A stretch of DNA of 64,000 bases from Paenibacillus sp. OV219 (GCF_900110075.1 NZ_FOCJ01000005.1:186001-250000); one strand, 5' to 3'. Shown: positions 24,557 to 33,823, counted from the stretch's first letter. Notes: generated by a model from the sequence alone, not told the origin. A program made the numbers and translations.

Positions 24557-25540
24557 TCATTCCGGCGAATGTGTGACTTGTCTAACGGCTTGCTCAAGAA
24601 CAGCATTTCGTTCCAACAGCCCTTTAAATTTCCCGTTAAACGAAGTTATCGCAATGAACTCTTCTGGCGAGTCCAGTATTCTCTGAAACTGTGCGTTGTC
24701 TAGCTTTATCTCCTTGACTTTGGTTGATTGAATGACGGATACATGAAGGTCTTCCTCAAGAAGCTCCTCTAACAATACACCGTTGATCCATTCTGCATGT
24801 TCATAGGTACGGTTCGCCGAAGTTAAACTAATCCATTCTGATCTTGCATCAAGCTCAATTTGTTTAATGTCGTTAATTTGAACCTCATTCAAAAAATCAC
24901 GAAGAACAGACACAAACGGTTCACCATTACCGAGTTCCCCACGATTGGAGGTGACCAGCTGAAGGCGACCATGCTTCTTTACTACCGCACAATAAGCTTC
25001 AGCGAACGCAGCTTCAAACCATGGATATCGTTTCGCGAGCGCAAAACGGATGGTGGCAGGTTTGGCCCAGCCAGCATATCGTTTGCGATTATCGTTATTC
25101 GATTCAAGGAATACAAAGGCTTTCATATTCTTCTGATGCGCAAACATGATCGACATAATAAACAGACGCGAGGTAAGCCAGTTCTTACCACTTCCCAAAT
25201 GGATAACTGTATAATCTGCGCTGCCTTCCGATAACAATAGATCTCTAATATCGATCGCTTCACTGGACTTCTGCATAATTTCCATCATATTGATTAAATC
25301 TAGTTGACTAACCGATAAGGTCGGTGTGAAGGCTTTTGTCTCGGATAATTCAAGCGATACCCCTGCAAAATCGATCCTCTTCACGCGTTTCAACAACACG
25401 TTCAGCAAATCCGGCAAGTGTTTGCGAGAGATTAAGAGTAAGACGCAAATGACAACCGGCCACATCACAGCAGATACAAGTGTGGCAATATCCAGATTGA
25501 CAGTCACAAGGAACACCTGCTCTCCGTAAGAATCCTTCAC
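24557..25540 (-). CDS. Hypothetical membrane-anchored protein
   Basis: The 327-residue product has one N-terminal membrane helix (about residues 18-38, SAVMWPVVICVLLLI) followed by a basic stretch and a large soluble domain of about 270 residues, probably cytoplasmic. Blocks such as YTVIHLGSGKNWLTSRLFIMS and YAGWAKPATIRFALAKRYPW are distinctive, but I cannot link them to a known family. The start is uncertain: the GTG at 25540 has no good ribosome binding site, and GTG codons at residues 9 and 12 follow GGAG and AGG motifs more closely. It lies 69 bp upstream of the phosphotransferase gene and could be co-transcribed with it. Confidence 0.72.
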   Translation of the reverse strand: MKDSYGEQVFLVTVNLDIATLVSAVMWPVVICVLLLISRKHLPDLLNVLLKRVKRIDFAGVSLELSETKAFTPTLSVSQLDLINMMEIMQKSSEAIDIRDLLLSEGSADYTVIHLGSGKNWLTSRLFIMSIMFAHQKNMKAFVFLESNNDNRKRYAGWAKPATIRFALAKRYPWFEAAFAEAYCAVVKKHGRLQLVTSNRGELGNGEPFVSVLRDFLNEVQINDIKQIELDARSEWISLTSANRTYEHAEWINGVLLEELLEEDLHVSVIQSTKVKEIKLDNAQFQRILDSPEEFIAITSFNGKFKGLLERNAVLEQAVRQVTHSPE

Positions 25541-25609
25541 ATGTTCATGCGAAATCCCTTACAACTATATGCAGGCATTCAATAACCAATCTCCAAATTA
25601 CGCATTTCG

Positions 25610-25828
25610 CTAACCTTCAGCTCCATCCTGCTTGTATTCCAAAATATCTCCAGGCTGACATTCGAGCGCTTTACAAATCGCCTCTAATGTGGAGATGCGA
25701 ATCGCTTTCGCCTTCCCATTCTTCAAGATAGAAAGATTGGCCATCGTGATGCCCACTCTCTCCGATAGCTCAGTCACGCTCATTTTCCGTCTTGCCAGCA
25801 TGACATCAATATGGATGATTATCGCCAT
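25610..25828 (-). CDS. Cro/CI-type HTH regulator (YozG-like)
   Basis: The 72-residue helix-turn-helix protein has MSVTELSERVGITMANLSILKNGKAKAI as its DNA-binding core and a C-terminal CQPGDILEY. This is the typical partner of DUF2975 membrane proteins, as in the Bacillus yoaS-yozG pair. The ATG at 25828 has GAGGTG 5 nt upstream, and the gene starts 9 nt after the DUF2975 gene. It probably represses its own operon through the palindrome at 26361-26381. Confidence 0.92.
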   Translation of the reverse strand: MAIIIHIDVMLARRKMSVTELSERVGITMANLSILKNGKAKAIRISTLEAICKALECQPGDILEYKQDGAEG

Positions 25829-25837
25829 GTCTTCACC

Positions 25838-26314
25838 TCAGACCGTAAGATCGTTTTCTGATTTAATATCGATCGCCTTTTTTAATAGCTTTTGAAGAAC
25901 TGCGGCAAAGACAGCGATGACCATGGAGGCAAAAATAATGACCAGTCCAATCACAGCAAGACCTGGCGCGTCATCTTTATCCGCCAACATAAAAAAGAAC
26001 GGAAACCCTGCGACATATAAGAGACTGATCGTGAGTGCGCAGTACTTAATCCGCTTCAGCGCCTGCACGGAGAGGTCCGAGAAAGCCTCCTTCTTGTCAA
26101 TATAACCAAGAAGCCGCAGCGACTGATATAAGGCATAGAAGAATGGTACTACCGAACAATACATCACAATGAAGATGGGATAGAGTAAATGAGCCGGATA
26201 ATCATCTGATACTTCATGCGCGATTATAGGCAGCAATATGCAGACCATAGCAAGCACCACGATACCAATCAGACAAACTGTAATTTTTAAGAAGAGTGTT
26301 GTTCCTCGCTCCAC
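25838..26314 (-). CDS. DUF2975 membrane protein (YoaS-like)
   Basis: The 158-residue protein has four predicted membrane helices and begins with ERGTTLFLKIT, a typical DUF2975 N-terminus. The conserved YIDKKEAFSDLSVQALKRIKY loop lies between helices 2 and 3. I chose the GTG at 26314 because GAGGTG lies 7 nt upstream and the resulting N-terminus matches the family; the GTG at 26329 is part of that region. It forms a two-gene operon with the HTH regulator. Function is unknown. Confidence 0.88.
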   Translation of the reverse strand: MERGTTLFLKITVCLIGIVVLAMVCILLPIIAHEVSDDYPAHLLYPIFIVMYCSVVPFFYALYQSLRLLGYIDKKEAFSDLSVQALKRIKYCALTISLLYVAGFPFFFMLADKDDAPGLAVIGLVIIFASMVIAVFAAVLQKLLKKAIDIKSENDLTV

Positions 26315-26347
26315 TTGTGTGCACCTCACTTCGTTATTGTCAGCAAC

Positions 26348-26381
26348 AATGTAACACGATATTTATTGTTTTACAATAAAT
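26348..26381 (-). promoter_or_regulatory. Promoter and operator of the DUF2975-HTH operon
   Basis: On the reverse strand TTGTAA (26371-26376) and TACATT (26348-26353) are separated by 17 bp. A perfect inverted repeat with 9-bp arms ATTTATTGT/ACAATAAAT and a 3-bp centre (26361-26381) covers the -35. It is a likely operator for the small HTH protein. Confidence 0.72.
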
Positions 26382-26432
26382 TATGTTTGAGTTGCAGTAA
26401 AATTCAATTGTTATTAAGCAGTTCCCTCTAAT

Positions 26433-26462
26433 AAAAAAGAATCCGCGGAAGCCGCGGATTCA
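26433..26462 (-). terminator. Rho-independent terminator of the ankyrin gene
   Basis: A perfect 10-bp stem GAATCCGCGG/CCGCGGATTC with a 3-nt loop is followed by six T residues on the reverse strand. It lies about 8 bp after the stop at 26470. Confidence 0.92.
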
Positions 26463-26469
26463 GACGAAC

Positions 26470-27735
26470 TTAAGTTTGAGCTTGTTCAATCATTCGATTA
26501 ACCTCTTCGCTTCCGCTCAACTGGCTTGGCACCGGCGCGCCGGCTCTTACGAGCTGCTCTGCAACGCCTAAATAATCCCCAGCTGGAGAGCGGAAATGAA
26601 CGGAGCCCCACATGCAGCTGCCAAGTGCGTCACCGCCGAATCCGTGGGTTATCTGAGGAGATGCACCGTGCGCGAGAAGGAGGCGCACGATCTCGGCATT
26701 CCCCCGCATCGCCGCGTTATGGAGTGCTGTGAAATCCGCCGCACTGCGACGTGCATCGGCATGGAACCCGGCTTGCAACATGACACGAACAGCATCCATA
26801 TCGTTGCTCGAAGCAGCATCGGTAATCGTGCTGAGATCATGTGTCGAAAGCGACTGAACCAGGCCTGGCTCTTGCGATAACAGAGCTTGAACCTCAGATT
26901 GATCACCAGTCAAGCACGCATACAGCAACCGATGCGCTGGAGGACGATGCTCCAGAATTAATTCTGCAATTTCAGTACACTTATGGCGCGCAGCGAGCTG
27001 CAGTGGTGTCACATCGCCGCCGATCTTGTACAAGTAGATATGTCCGCCTTCGGAATCTCCTGATGTGAAGCGGCCTTGTCCTACACGAGCGTCTAGACAA
27101 TCGGGCTCCGTGAGCAATATGTTGCGGACTAGCTCCGGATCTCCGAGCTGGATCGCCATATAAATATCCGCAGACGCACCACGTTCGATGAGATATTTGC
27201 ATTTCTCAACATCATCAATTGCCCACTGTGATGGTGAACTATAATGGTCGATATCGCGCAAGTCAATCTCGGCTCCATGTTCAAGCAGGAAATCAATAAT
27301 CGCTGTGTCAGTGGCAAAGTGAAGCGGAGCTTGTCCATCCGGACCTCGCTCATTAACGGCAGCGGGATTCTTCTCCACCATATCTTGCAGAGTCGTAAGC
27401 AACCCCAGTGCGGCGGCTGCATGGATATCAACGGGAGCTCCCCGCTCAATTAGATAGTGGGATAGCTCATGATGATTATGGTGCAGAACGCCGAATCCTC
27501 CCGCCCACCAAGTACTCTTGGCATTAAGATCAGCTCCGTTCTCAAGGAGCAGGTCTACCATCTCTTGATTTCCACTAGCTGCTGCTTGGACAATTGCGGG
27601 TGTATCGAATGAAAACCAAGACTCGTTAATTCGCTCAGCCAGGAACGGATTATCGAGTAAGCTCTTGCTAGCCTCTGCCACATTATTATTCATAACGGCT
27701 TGTTTGAATTGTTCAATCGCATGCTGCTCACTCAT
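26470..27735 (-). CDS. Ankyrin repeat protein
   Basis: The 421-residue protein is made almost entirely of ankyrin repeats. About ten can be seen, for example TPAIVQAAASGNQEMVDLLLENGADLNAK split over residues 45-75, APLHFATDTAIIDFLLEHGAEIDL and TALHNAAMRGNAEIVRLLLAHGAS. There is no signal peptide or membrane helix, so it is a cytoplasmic protein-binding scaffold. The ATG at 27735 has GGAGGTG upstream. It is a lone gene with no obvious partner beside it. Confidence 0.92.
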   Translation of the reverse strand: MSEQHAIEQFKQAVMNNNVAEASKSLLDNPFLAERINESWFSFDTPAIVQAAASGNQEMVDLLLENGADLNAKSTWWAGGFGVLHHNHHELSHYLIERGAPVDIHAAAALGLLTTLQDMVEKNPAAVNERGPDGQAPLHFATDTAIIDFLLEHGAEIDLRDIDHYSSPSQWAIDDVEKCKYLIERGASADIYMAIQLGDPELVRNILLTEPDCLDARVGQGRFTSGDSEGGHIYLYKIGGDVTPLQLAARHKCTEIAELILEHRPPAHRLLYACLTGDQSEVQALLSQEPGLVQSLSTHDLSTITDAASSNDMDAVRVMLQAGFHADARRSAADFTALHNAAMRGNAEIVRLLLAHGASPQITHGFGGDALGSCMWGSVHFRSPAGDYLGVAEQLVRAGAPVPSQLSGSEEVNRMIEQAQT

Positions 27736-27923
27736 TACCCGCGCACCTCCGATTGGTATGCTAACTCCTCTAGTTTACCTGTTTATTTCTGCCAGATCTA
27801 TACCCTAATCCTCACTGATGTTGCTTTGCAGAAATGGTGATACTTTCGTGAACAACTGGCATTCTACGAACGGGCTACGGTAAAATAATAGCATTCCTAT
27901 TCTGCAAGGAGGTTCATAACGAC

Positions 27924-28214
27924 ATGCTGCGCAACCCGCATAACAGATTCCGTCTCATTGGGACATTGGAAGGCATTTCATTCCTGCTTTTACTATGCAT
28001 CGCAATGCCGCTCAAATATTTTGCTGATATACCTGGCCCCGTCACCATCGTGGGGATGATTCACGGTGCGTTATTCAGCCTCTATATCCTTACTGCTATA
28101 TCGATGCTTTTCTCGGCTAGCTGGCGGATTCCAAGGCTTCTCGGAGCAATTATTTGTGCATTCCTGCCATTCGGTCCGTTCGTATTCGAACGTCGTCTTC
28201 GCGCAAGCCGATAA
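27924..28214 (+). CDS. DUF3817 small membrane protein
   Basis: The 96-residue protein has three hydrophobic helices and the DUF3817 pattern: RLIGTLEGISFLLLLCIAMPLKY at the N-terminus, GMIHGALFSLYI in the middle and a short basic C-terminus (FERRLRASR). Family function is unknown; relatives are sometimes fused or linked to transporters. The ATG follows AAGGAGG by 11 nt. It stands alone on the plus strand and shares the hairpin at 28226-28262 with the convergent GH30 gene. Confidence 0.9.
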   Translation: MLRNPHNRFRLIGTLEGISFLLLLCIAMPLKYFADIPGPVTIVGMIHGALFSLYILTAISMLFSASWRIPRLLGAIICAFLPFGPFVFERRLRASR

Positions 28215-28225
28215 TCCCTTCCAAA

Positions 28226-28262
28226 AGCAATAGGCTGCCGATACGATACCGAGCAGCCTTAC
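28226..28262. terminator. Probable bidirectional terminator
   Basis: A 7-bp stem AGGCTGC/GCAGCCT (28232-28238 with 28253-28259) lies between two convergent genes. The T-tracts are short on both sides, so efficiency is uncertain. Confidence 0.5.
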
Positions 28263-28287
28263 TTCATCCAGAAAACATACGATTTCT

Positions 28288-29643
28288 TTACACTTCACTC
28301 GTCTCCACGATAATCGAAGTTATGCTTTCTGCTTTAAAAGTCCACTCATTCAACGGCAAACCGCTGTATACACATGCGAGGTTCTCATCCTCTGAAGTAA
28401 CACAGATTGCAGCATGCTTGATGCTGGTATCCGAGCCAAACTGGAATTGTGATGTGATTGCTTCCTTGCTGTTATTGATAACAACCAGCGTCGCGCGATG
28501 ACCACCCAGATCCGTGTAAGCAACAACTTTGAGCTCTGCATGAGCAGAATCAGCCTCGACCCGAATATCGCCTGGACGAATGAATCTGCTAAAATTGCCG
28601 AACGCCCACAATCGCTTCGTTTCTTGGAACGTTCCTTCCGACTCATCAACGTAGACGAGTCCATCTCGGAAGTCATAACGAGATACCGCGATCCAATATT
28701 GCCAAGAGGTAACCTGTCCAATCGCTAGATCTTCTTGAATTAAGTTCGCCATATGGAGTGCCGAAGACATGCCGAAGTCCTTGCCGCCTTCCATTTCGGT
28801 CCATTCGGACATCCAGATAGGCAACTCAGGCTGTTCCTTCTGAATCAAGGTCGCAAACTCTTCTTTAAAGACAATGTTGGATACGTGCGGGACATAGGAG
28901 TGCACCGCGATATTGTCAATATACTTCATAAGCTCCTTGTCTTCAGCCAGCTTGTAGTAATACATTCTGGCACTCGACCATTCCCCTGCTTCAATAGCAG
29001 AAATTCGGACAGGCAGCCCTTGCTCCTTGAGACGCCTTGCGAGTGCACGATAAACAGCTACGCATTCCTCCGGCTGATAGTGGCAGCCTTCTTGCCCATT
29101 CTGCGCGTTCCACAGCCACATCGGCTCATTGATCGGGGAAATCCAATCAATTGGCAATCCTTCGTCGTCGATGAGATGTTTAACGACATCAACTAAATAA
29201 GTGGCGAAAGCATCCTCCATACCTTCCTTGAAGTTGGATCTTCCTTCCTGATGCCCGGAGGTCATACCGGATTGCGTCATTCTTGGTGTAGCACTGTTCG
29301 CGAATGCGACGATTCGTTCAGCACCGCTTGCAACCGCCTGCTTCATAACAGCCACAGCCTGCGCATCTCGGCTCCAGTCATACTCCCCTTCCGACACTTC
29401 ATACGTTTCTGCACGGCGCCATGGATCTTCAATCTCTTGACCATCTCCTGCACCGATGTTGTGTCGATAGATGGTAAGGCCAATACCCGTTTGCGGATTA
29501 AACAGCAGCTCGAGAAATCGTGATAGTTCGTTCGGCTGCCAGCTTCCCGTATGCTGTGCCCACCAAGCGCCTGATGCGCCGAATCCCTCCATCTGCTGCT
29601 TCTTGTTCGCCAGATTAACTTCAATTCGATTCAGCTCATTCAT
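28288..29643 (-). CDS. GH30-family glycoside hydrolase
   Basis: The 451-residue protein has no signal peptide and shows the GH30 layout of a TIM barrel plus beta-sandwich. Its N-terminus (MEGFGASGAWWAQHTG) is typical of the family. The acid/base Glu is in WISPINEPMW (about residue 170) and the nucleophile Glu in PIWMSEWTEM (about 275). GH30 enzymes include xylanases, glucosylceramidase-like and fucosidase or galactanase types; the subtype is not clear, but the cytoplasmic location suggests action on imported oligosaccharides. It starts 57 bp after the aldehyde dehydrogenase gene without an obvious terminator between, so it is probably the last gene of that operon. Confidence 0.88.
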   Translation of the reverse strand: MNELNRIEVNLANKKQQMEGFGASGAWWAQHTGSWQPNELSRFLELLFNPQTGIGLTIYRHNIGAGDGQEIEDPWRRAETYEVSEGEYDWSRDAQAVAVMKQAVASGAERIVAFANSATPRMTQSGMTSGHQEGRSNFKEGMEDAFATYLVDVVKHLIDDEGLPIDWISPINEPMWLWNAQNGQEGCHYQPEECVAVYRALARRLKEQGLPVRISAIEAGEWSSARMYYYKLAEDKELMKYIDNIAVHSYVPHVSNIVFKEEFATLIQKEQPELPIWMSEWTEMEGGKDFGMSSALHMANLIQEDLAIGQVTSWQYWIAVSRYDFRDGLVYVDESEGTFQETKRLWAFGNFSRFIRPGDIRVEADSAHAELKVVAYTDLGGHRATLVVINNSKEAITSQFQFGSDTSIKHAAICVTSEDENLACVYSGLPLNEWTFKAESITSIIVETSEV

Positions 29644-29700
29644 ACGCTCACCTTGTCCTTTTCATAGTAGATTGACTGGAACGGATAACGGATTTCGATG

Positions 29701-31080
29701 CTACTTGAACAATTGTCGAATAATCTGGAGTGCAGTTTTACTTCTGCCATATCGGAGTGGAAGGTCAAATTTGGTCGTTTGGGAGAGAACACTCTTTGGG
29801 TGTGTGAAGCATTGAAAGGAATAAACTCCATGATAGGAGCCTGAGCCGCTGCTGCCAACACCGCCAAACGGCAAATTCGGATTCAAGAATTGAAATAGCG
29901 TATCATTGATGCCGCCTGTACCAAATGGAATCTCGCGAATGACTTGCTGCTTCACTTGCTTGTTTTCTGTGAATAGATAAAGCGCGAGCGGCTTTTCTTG
30001 CTTCTTAATCTGTGCAATAGCTTCATCGAGCGAATCATAGGTAAGAATCGGTGTGATCGGACCGAAGATTTCTTCTTGCATAACAGCATGATCCCAAGTG
30101 ACGTTTGTCAGTATGGTCGGCGCTAGCATTCGTTTCTGCCGGTCTACTTCTCCCCCATAGTAAACAGTCGGTTCAGCTAGCAAACGTTGCAAACGGCTCA
30201 AGTGTCTATCATTAATGATGCAGGTGTAGTCTGGATTATCTAATGGTTGACTCGAATATAACTGAATCATTTCATCTCTCAAGCTCTCTCGAAATCGTTG
30301 CTCAACCGAGCGATGGACATAGATATAGTCAGGAGCGATGCAGGTCTGTCCCGCATTAAGCAGTTTCCCCCATGCGATTCTTCGGGCTGCAAGCGGGATG
30401 TTGGCACTCTCATCGACAATGGCCGGATTCTTGCCGCCAAGCTCAAGCGTAACTGGGGTGAGATATTGGCTTGCAGCGGTCATGATGATCTTGCCGATCG
30501 AACTGCTTCCTGTATAGAAAATGTGATCGAAGCGCTCCTGCAGAAGTGCGGTCGTCTCTTCAGCCCCACCTTCTACGCAGGCGATGTATTCAGACGGAAA
30601 TGCGTTAGAGAGCAGTTTATGCAGCAAATCCGAGGAATGGACTGCAAGCTCAGAAGGTTTTACAATCGCGGTGTTACCGCCTGCGATGGCCCCAATTAGC
30701 GGCGTAATGGTCAGTAAGAAAGGATAATTCCACGGTGCGATAATGAGATTCACACCGTACGGCTCGCGATAAATGGAGCTGCTGCTGCCAAAATGCGTCA
30801 GAGGTGTTCTAACACGCTGTGGTTTCATCCAGCGTTTAAGATGTTTAAGCGCATGCGTTATCTCGTATTTGATGTAACCGACATCCGCGAAGAACCCTTC
30901 TAATTCGCTCTTGTTTAAATCTTCGTGAACGGCTTTCAGGATAAGCTGTTCGTTGTCTGCAACGAGCCGATATAACTTCTCCAGCTGCTGCTTGCGAAAT
31001 GCATAGGATCGTGTGGAACCAGACTGAAAGAACGTCCGCTGGGATGCGACAAGCTCTGAATAGGTTGGATAGGTTGGCAT
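29701..31080 (-). CDS. ALDH3-type aldehyde dehydrogenase
   Basis: The 459-residue length and sequence fit the ALDH3 group. It shows IIAPWNYPFLLTITPLIGA, IVKPSELA, FTGSSSIGK-like FYTGSSSIGKII, the catalytic Glu in TLELGGKNP (about residue 212) and the catalytic Cys in NAGQTCIAPD (about 246). The C-terminus ends in FGGVGSSGSGSYHG and a basic tail. It should oxidise an aldehyde to an acid with NAD(P). It is in an operon with a class II aldolase (31-bp gap), so it may remove the aldehyde released by aldol cleavage. Confidence 0.93.
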   Translation of the reverse strand: MPTYPTYSELVASQRTFFQSGSTRSYAFRKQQLEKLYRLVADNEQLILKAVHEDLNKSELEGFFADVGYIKYEITHALKHLKRWMKPQRVRTPLTHFGSSSSIYREPYGVNLIIAPWNYPFLLTITPLIGAIAGGNTAIVKPSELAVHSSDLLHKLLSNAFPSEYIACVEGGAEETTALLQERFDHIFYTGSSSIGKIIMTAASQYLTPVTLELGGKNPAIVDESANIPLAARRIAWGKLLNAGQTCIAPDYIYVHRSVEQRFRESLRDEMIQLYSSQPLDNPDYTCIINDRHLSRLQRLLAEPTVYYGGEVDRQKRMLAPTILTNVTWDHAVMQEEIFGPITPILTYDSLDEAIAQIKKQEKPLALYLFTENKQVKQQVIREIPFGTGGINDTLFQFLNPNLPFGGVGSSGSGSYHGVYSFQCFTHPKSVLSQTTKFDLPLRYGRSKTALQIIRQLFK

Positions 31081-31111
31081 CGATCCGCTTTACCTCCAAT
31101 CAAGTATGAGA

Positions 31112-32317
31112 TTAAGACTTCTTCGCAGCCTGCTTGGAATAGCTTTTCAAATACATGAATCTCATTAGCATACTCTCTAGCTGGTGGATCGGTTTGACTG
31201 GTCCGAACAAAGAAGCACCAATGAGCGCTTTACAGTTCTTCTCCAGAACCATCGCTACAGCGGTTGCATCACTTCTGGTGCTCCCACAGCATAAGGCACC
31301 TTCCCGATGGAGCAACACAGCAGAAGCATGTTTTAATGCACTCCGAATGCGTGGAGCATTCCAAGGCGTTACTGTCTTCACAGAAGTGCCCACTAGTTGT
31401 GCGAAATCGTCTAGTAGCGGACGAACGGTCAAATCAGCGTGCGACACGGCTGCTACACTTAAGGAATTCGTATGTACAATATAATTAATGTCGTTAAAAG
31501 ATTGATAAATCTCGTTAAGCAGCTTCGCTTCCTCGGGCATCGACGAATGCAGCTCACCACTCTTCACTTCAATCGTTGCACCGTTGTTGAGCTTTAGTCT
31601 GAACCCTGAATCCGTCCTCTCGCTCTCGAAATAGAACCCGGATTCCATAGCTTCCGGCAACGGCTGAGGCTTACCCATTAGACGCGAGATGGCATAATAA
31701 CTCAGCTCCACCAAATCACCACTGTTATTTCCGCTTAGATGATTGTACTGACTGTTGACATAGTCTGCACAAGCAGTCTCCAAGTCCGTAGCGACTTGGA
31801 ACGCCTCATCATCACTTACACCGAAGCACAGCGCACCATGCTTTGCCAAAATAACAGCTTGACCACCTTTTCGCATTAACACCTTTGAAACTTTGCGAGC
31901 AAGCTTCGTCGTCGTCGGCAATGCGTATTCCGCACATATCACTTCGCCGCCGAGCAGCGGATATTCACCCACTACCTTCATCGCCTCTAACCCCGCAGCA
32001 CTTACGACGGACGCATTCTCCTGATGAGTGTGAATGACAAAATTGACCTCCGGATACTGCTTATATACCGCCGCGTGCATCGCTTTCTCAGAAGAAGGCT
32101 TCACATCGCCGCTGTAGCTGCAATCTGCTATAGCCACTTCGACGATATCGTTTACCGTCATTTGCAAGTAATCTCTACCTCTAGGCGTAATGACGAAATG
32201 CGAGTCGCTTATCCGGCAGCTGACATTTCCCCATGTGCGAGCGATCAGCTTCGACTCGACAAGCTTCCTGCCTGCCTTTACTACTCGTTCTTTTGCTTCA
32301 AGCGTGTCCATATGCAT
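31112..32317 (-). CDS. Tandem class II aldolase/adducin protein with a degenerate second half
   Basis: The 401-residue protein contains two successive class II aldolase (araD/fucA-like) domains, whereas typical members have one of about 215 residues. The first half keeps the catalytic Glu in SSEKAMH and the zinc ligands HTH and KHGAL. In the second half the matching sites read PEEAKL, HTN and REGAL, so at least two zinc-binding His are lost. Only the first half is likely to be catalytic; the second may have a structural or substrate-binding role. It sits between the aminotransferase (30-bp gap) and aldehyde dehydrogenase genes. The ATG at 32317 follows GGGGGA. Confidence 0.87.
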   Translation of the reverse strand: MHMDTLEAKERVVKAGRKLVESKLIARTWGNVSCRISDSHFVITPRGRDYLQMTVNDIVEVAIADCSYSGDVKPSSEKAMHAAVYKQYPEVNFVIHTHQENASVVSAAGLEAMKVVGEYPLLGGEVICAEYALPTTTKLARKVSKVLMRKGGQAVILAKHGALCFGVSDDEAFQVATDLETACADYVNSQYNHLSGNNSGDLVELSYYAISRLMGKPQPLPEAMESGFYFESERTDSGFRLKLNNGATIEVKSGELHSSMPEEAKLLNEIYQSFNDINYIVHTNSLSVAAVSHADLTVRPLLDDFAQLVGTSVKTVTPWNAPRIRSALKHASAVLLHREGALCCGSTRSDATAVAMVLEKNCKALIGASLFGPVKPIHQLESMLMRFMYLKSYSKQAAKKS

Positions 32318-32347
32318 GCATGAAATCCCCCAGCCTTAAGCGTTGTA

Positions 32348-33823
32348 TTAGGCTTTAATAGCAACTTGCCCGAATACGCGGTCAAATCGGACCAACACAT
32401 CATCTATCATTTCATCCGTATAAGCAGCGCTCGTATACAGTCTACTGCCTGCAAGTGTCACAATTCCTTCTGCCATGTAGGCCGCACCCATATGCTCCAT
32501 CTCTTTCTTGCGTTCCGAGGTTGCTTTGAGCACGCCAGGTATACGCCACGGCTTCGACCAGTCGATTGCATAATGGAGCGTCCCTACCGTTTCGAGATGG
32601 CAGATGGAGCCCTGATTGAACGCAACGAATGGGAGCTTATGCTTCTCGATAAGCGCTTTCAATCCGCTAGTCAGTTTATCGCCCATTATACCTGCACGCT
32701 GAACCGCATTCGTTCGTTCCATCTCATCAAGCGTATAATAGCCTGCCACACAGCTGAGCGGATTCGCCGCCATCGTACCGCCGACGAGCGCCCTCTTGTG
32801 TTTGTCTCCCGACCCCAAGCCGGCTGACAAATATTTCATATATTGTTTCTTACCGCCGAGGCCTCCTGCTCCTGGATACCCGCCGGCAACGACTTTGCCG
32901 AACACAGTCAAGTCGGGAGATACGCCAAAGTAACCTTGCGCCCCACTCATTCCGATCCGAAAAGCAGTGACAACCTCATCAAACACAAGCAGTGCGCCAT
33001 ACTTTCGGCACAACTCTTCTACACCCTTGTTAAAATCGAATTCGAGCGGCCTCGTTCCGCTCTCTGGTCCGACCGGTTCGATCAGTACAGCCGCCGTGCC
33101 GCCGCGCAAACGATTAAACCGCAGCTTCCGCTCAAGGTCTTTCAAATCGCCGGGATAGAACTCCTGCGTGTACTTAAACATATGCCGCGGAACGCCATGT
33201 GCCTGCGTCCATTTGGAGCCGGGAATACGAATACCGTACGCCAACTGATCACTCCAGCCATGGTAGGCACCACCCATCTTAATAATATGCTTCTTCTTGG
33301 TCGCAAGTCTTGCCACTCTTATTGCAGCCATACACGCTTCTGTACCTGAGCCGAGCATCCGGAACATCTCAACCGATTCAATATGATCAGCGATTTTCTT
33401 CGCTAGCTTATATTCGTACTCATGGAATAAGCCCGTCGAAGGACCACAATCATTCAGCAATTCGATGACTTTGCTGCGGACATGAATGGGATTGCTGCCA
33501 AGCACAGTCGGGCCGCCTGCCTGCAGGAAATCATAGTATTGATTGCCGTCAATGTCGTAGAGATAGGCGCCTTCCGCCTTCGTGAATACGAGTGGAAACG
33601 GATGATTAAAGGCAAGATTATGCTGCACACCTCCAGGAATAACATGGACCGCCTCCTGAATCATGGCCTTAGACTTCGCGCACTTCTTCTCATAATATTG
33701 TTGCTCGTAGGCTGTAAGCGCTTCCGGTTTAATCGTATAGATGGGTTGTTTAATTAAGTCATCCAATTGTCTTATGATTGCAGCCGTATTAGGGTACTCT
33801 GAAATGCCATTTTTGTTATCCAT
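32348..33823 (-). CDS. Class III (GSA-aminomutase-like) aminotransferase
   Basis: The 491-residue PLP enzyme contains GSGTEACMAAIRVAR, GGAYHGWSD, the cofactor-binding Asp in LLVFDEVVTAFR and the Schiff-base Lys in TVFGKVVAGGYP. It resembles glutamate-1-semialdehyde aminomutase and related omega-aminotransferases, but is about 60 residues longer at the N-terminus than HemL and lies in a catabolic operon. The ATG at 33823 has GGAGGG upstream and is preferred to an upstream reading to 33895 that would overlap the operator. It is the first gene of the operon controlled from the divergent promoter region. Confidence 0.9.
   Translation of the reverse strand: MDNKNGISEYPNTAAIIRQLDDLIKQPIYTIKPEALTAYEQQYYEKKCAKSKAMIQEAVHVIPGGVQHNLAFNHPFPLVFTKAEGAYLYDIDGNQYYDFLQAGGPTVLGSNPIHVRSKVIELLNDCGPSTGLFHEYEYKLAKKIADHIESVEMFRMLGSGTEACMAAIRVARLATKKKHIIKMGGAYHGWSDQLAYGIRIPGSKWTQAHGVPRHMFKYTQEFYPGDLKDLERKLRFNRLRGGTAAVLIEPVGPESGTRPLEFDFNKGVEELCRKYGALLVFDEVVTAFRIGMSGAQGYFGVSPDLTVFGKVVAGGYPGAGGLGGKKQYMKYLSAGLGSGDKHKRALVGGTMAANPLSCVAGYYTLDEMERTNAVQRAGIMGDKLTSGLKALIEKHKLPFVAFNQGSICHLETVGTLHYAIDWSKPWRIPGVLKATSERKKEMEHMGAAYMAEGIVTLAGSRLYTSAAYTDEMIDDVLVRFDRVFGQVAIKA

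Noticed and set aside
26470-27735. Ankyrin protein as an effector of a defence system
   Set aside because: It is a lone gene with its own terminator, and no catalytic domain or partner is visible.
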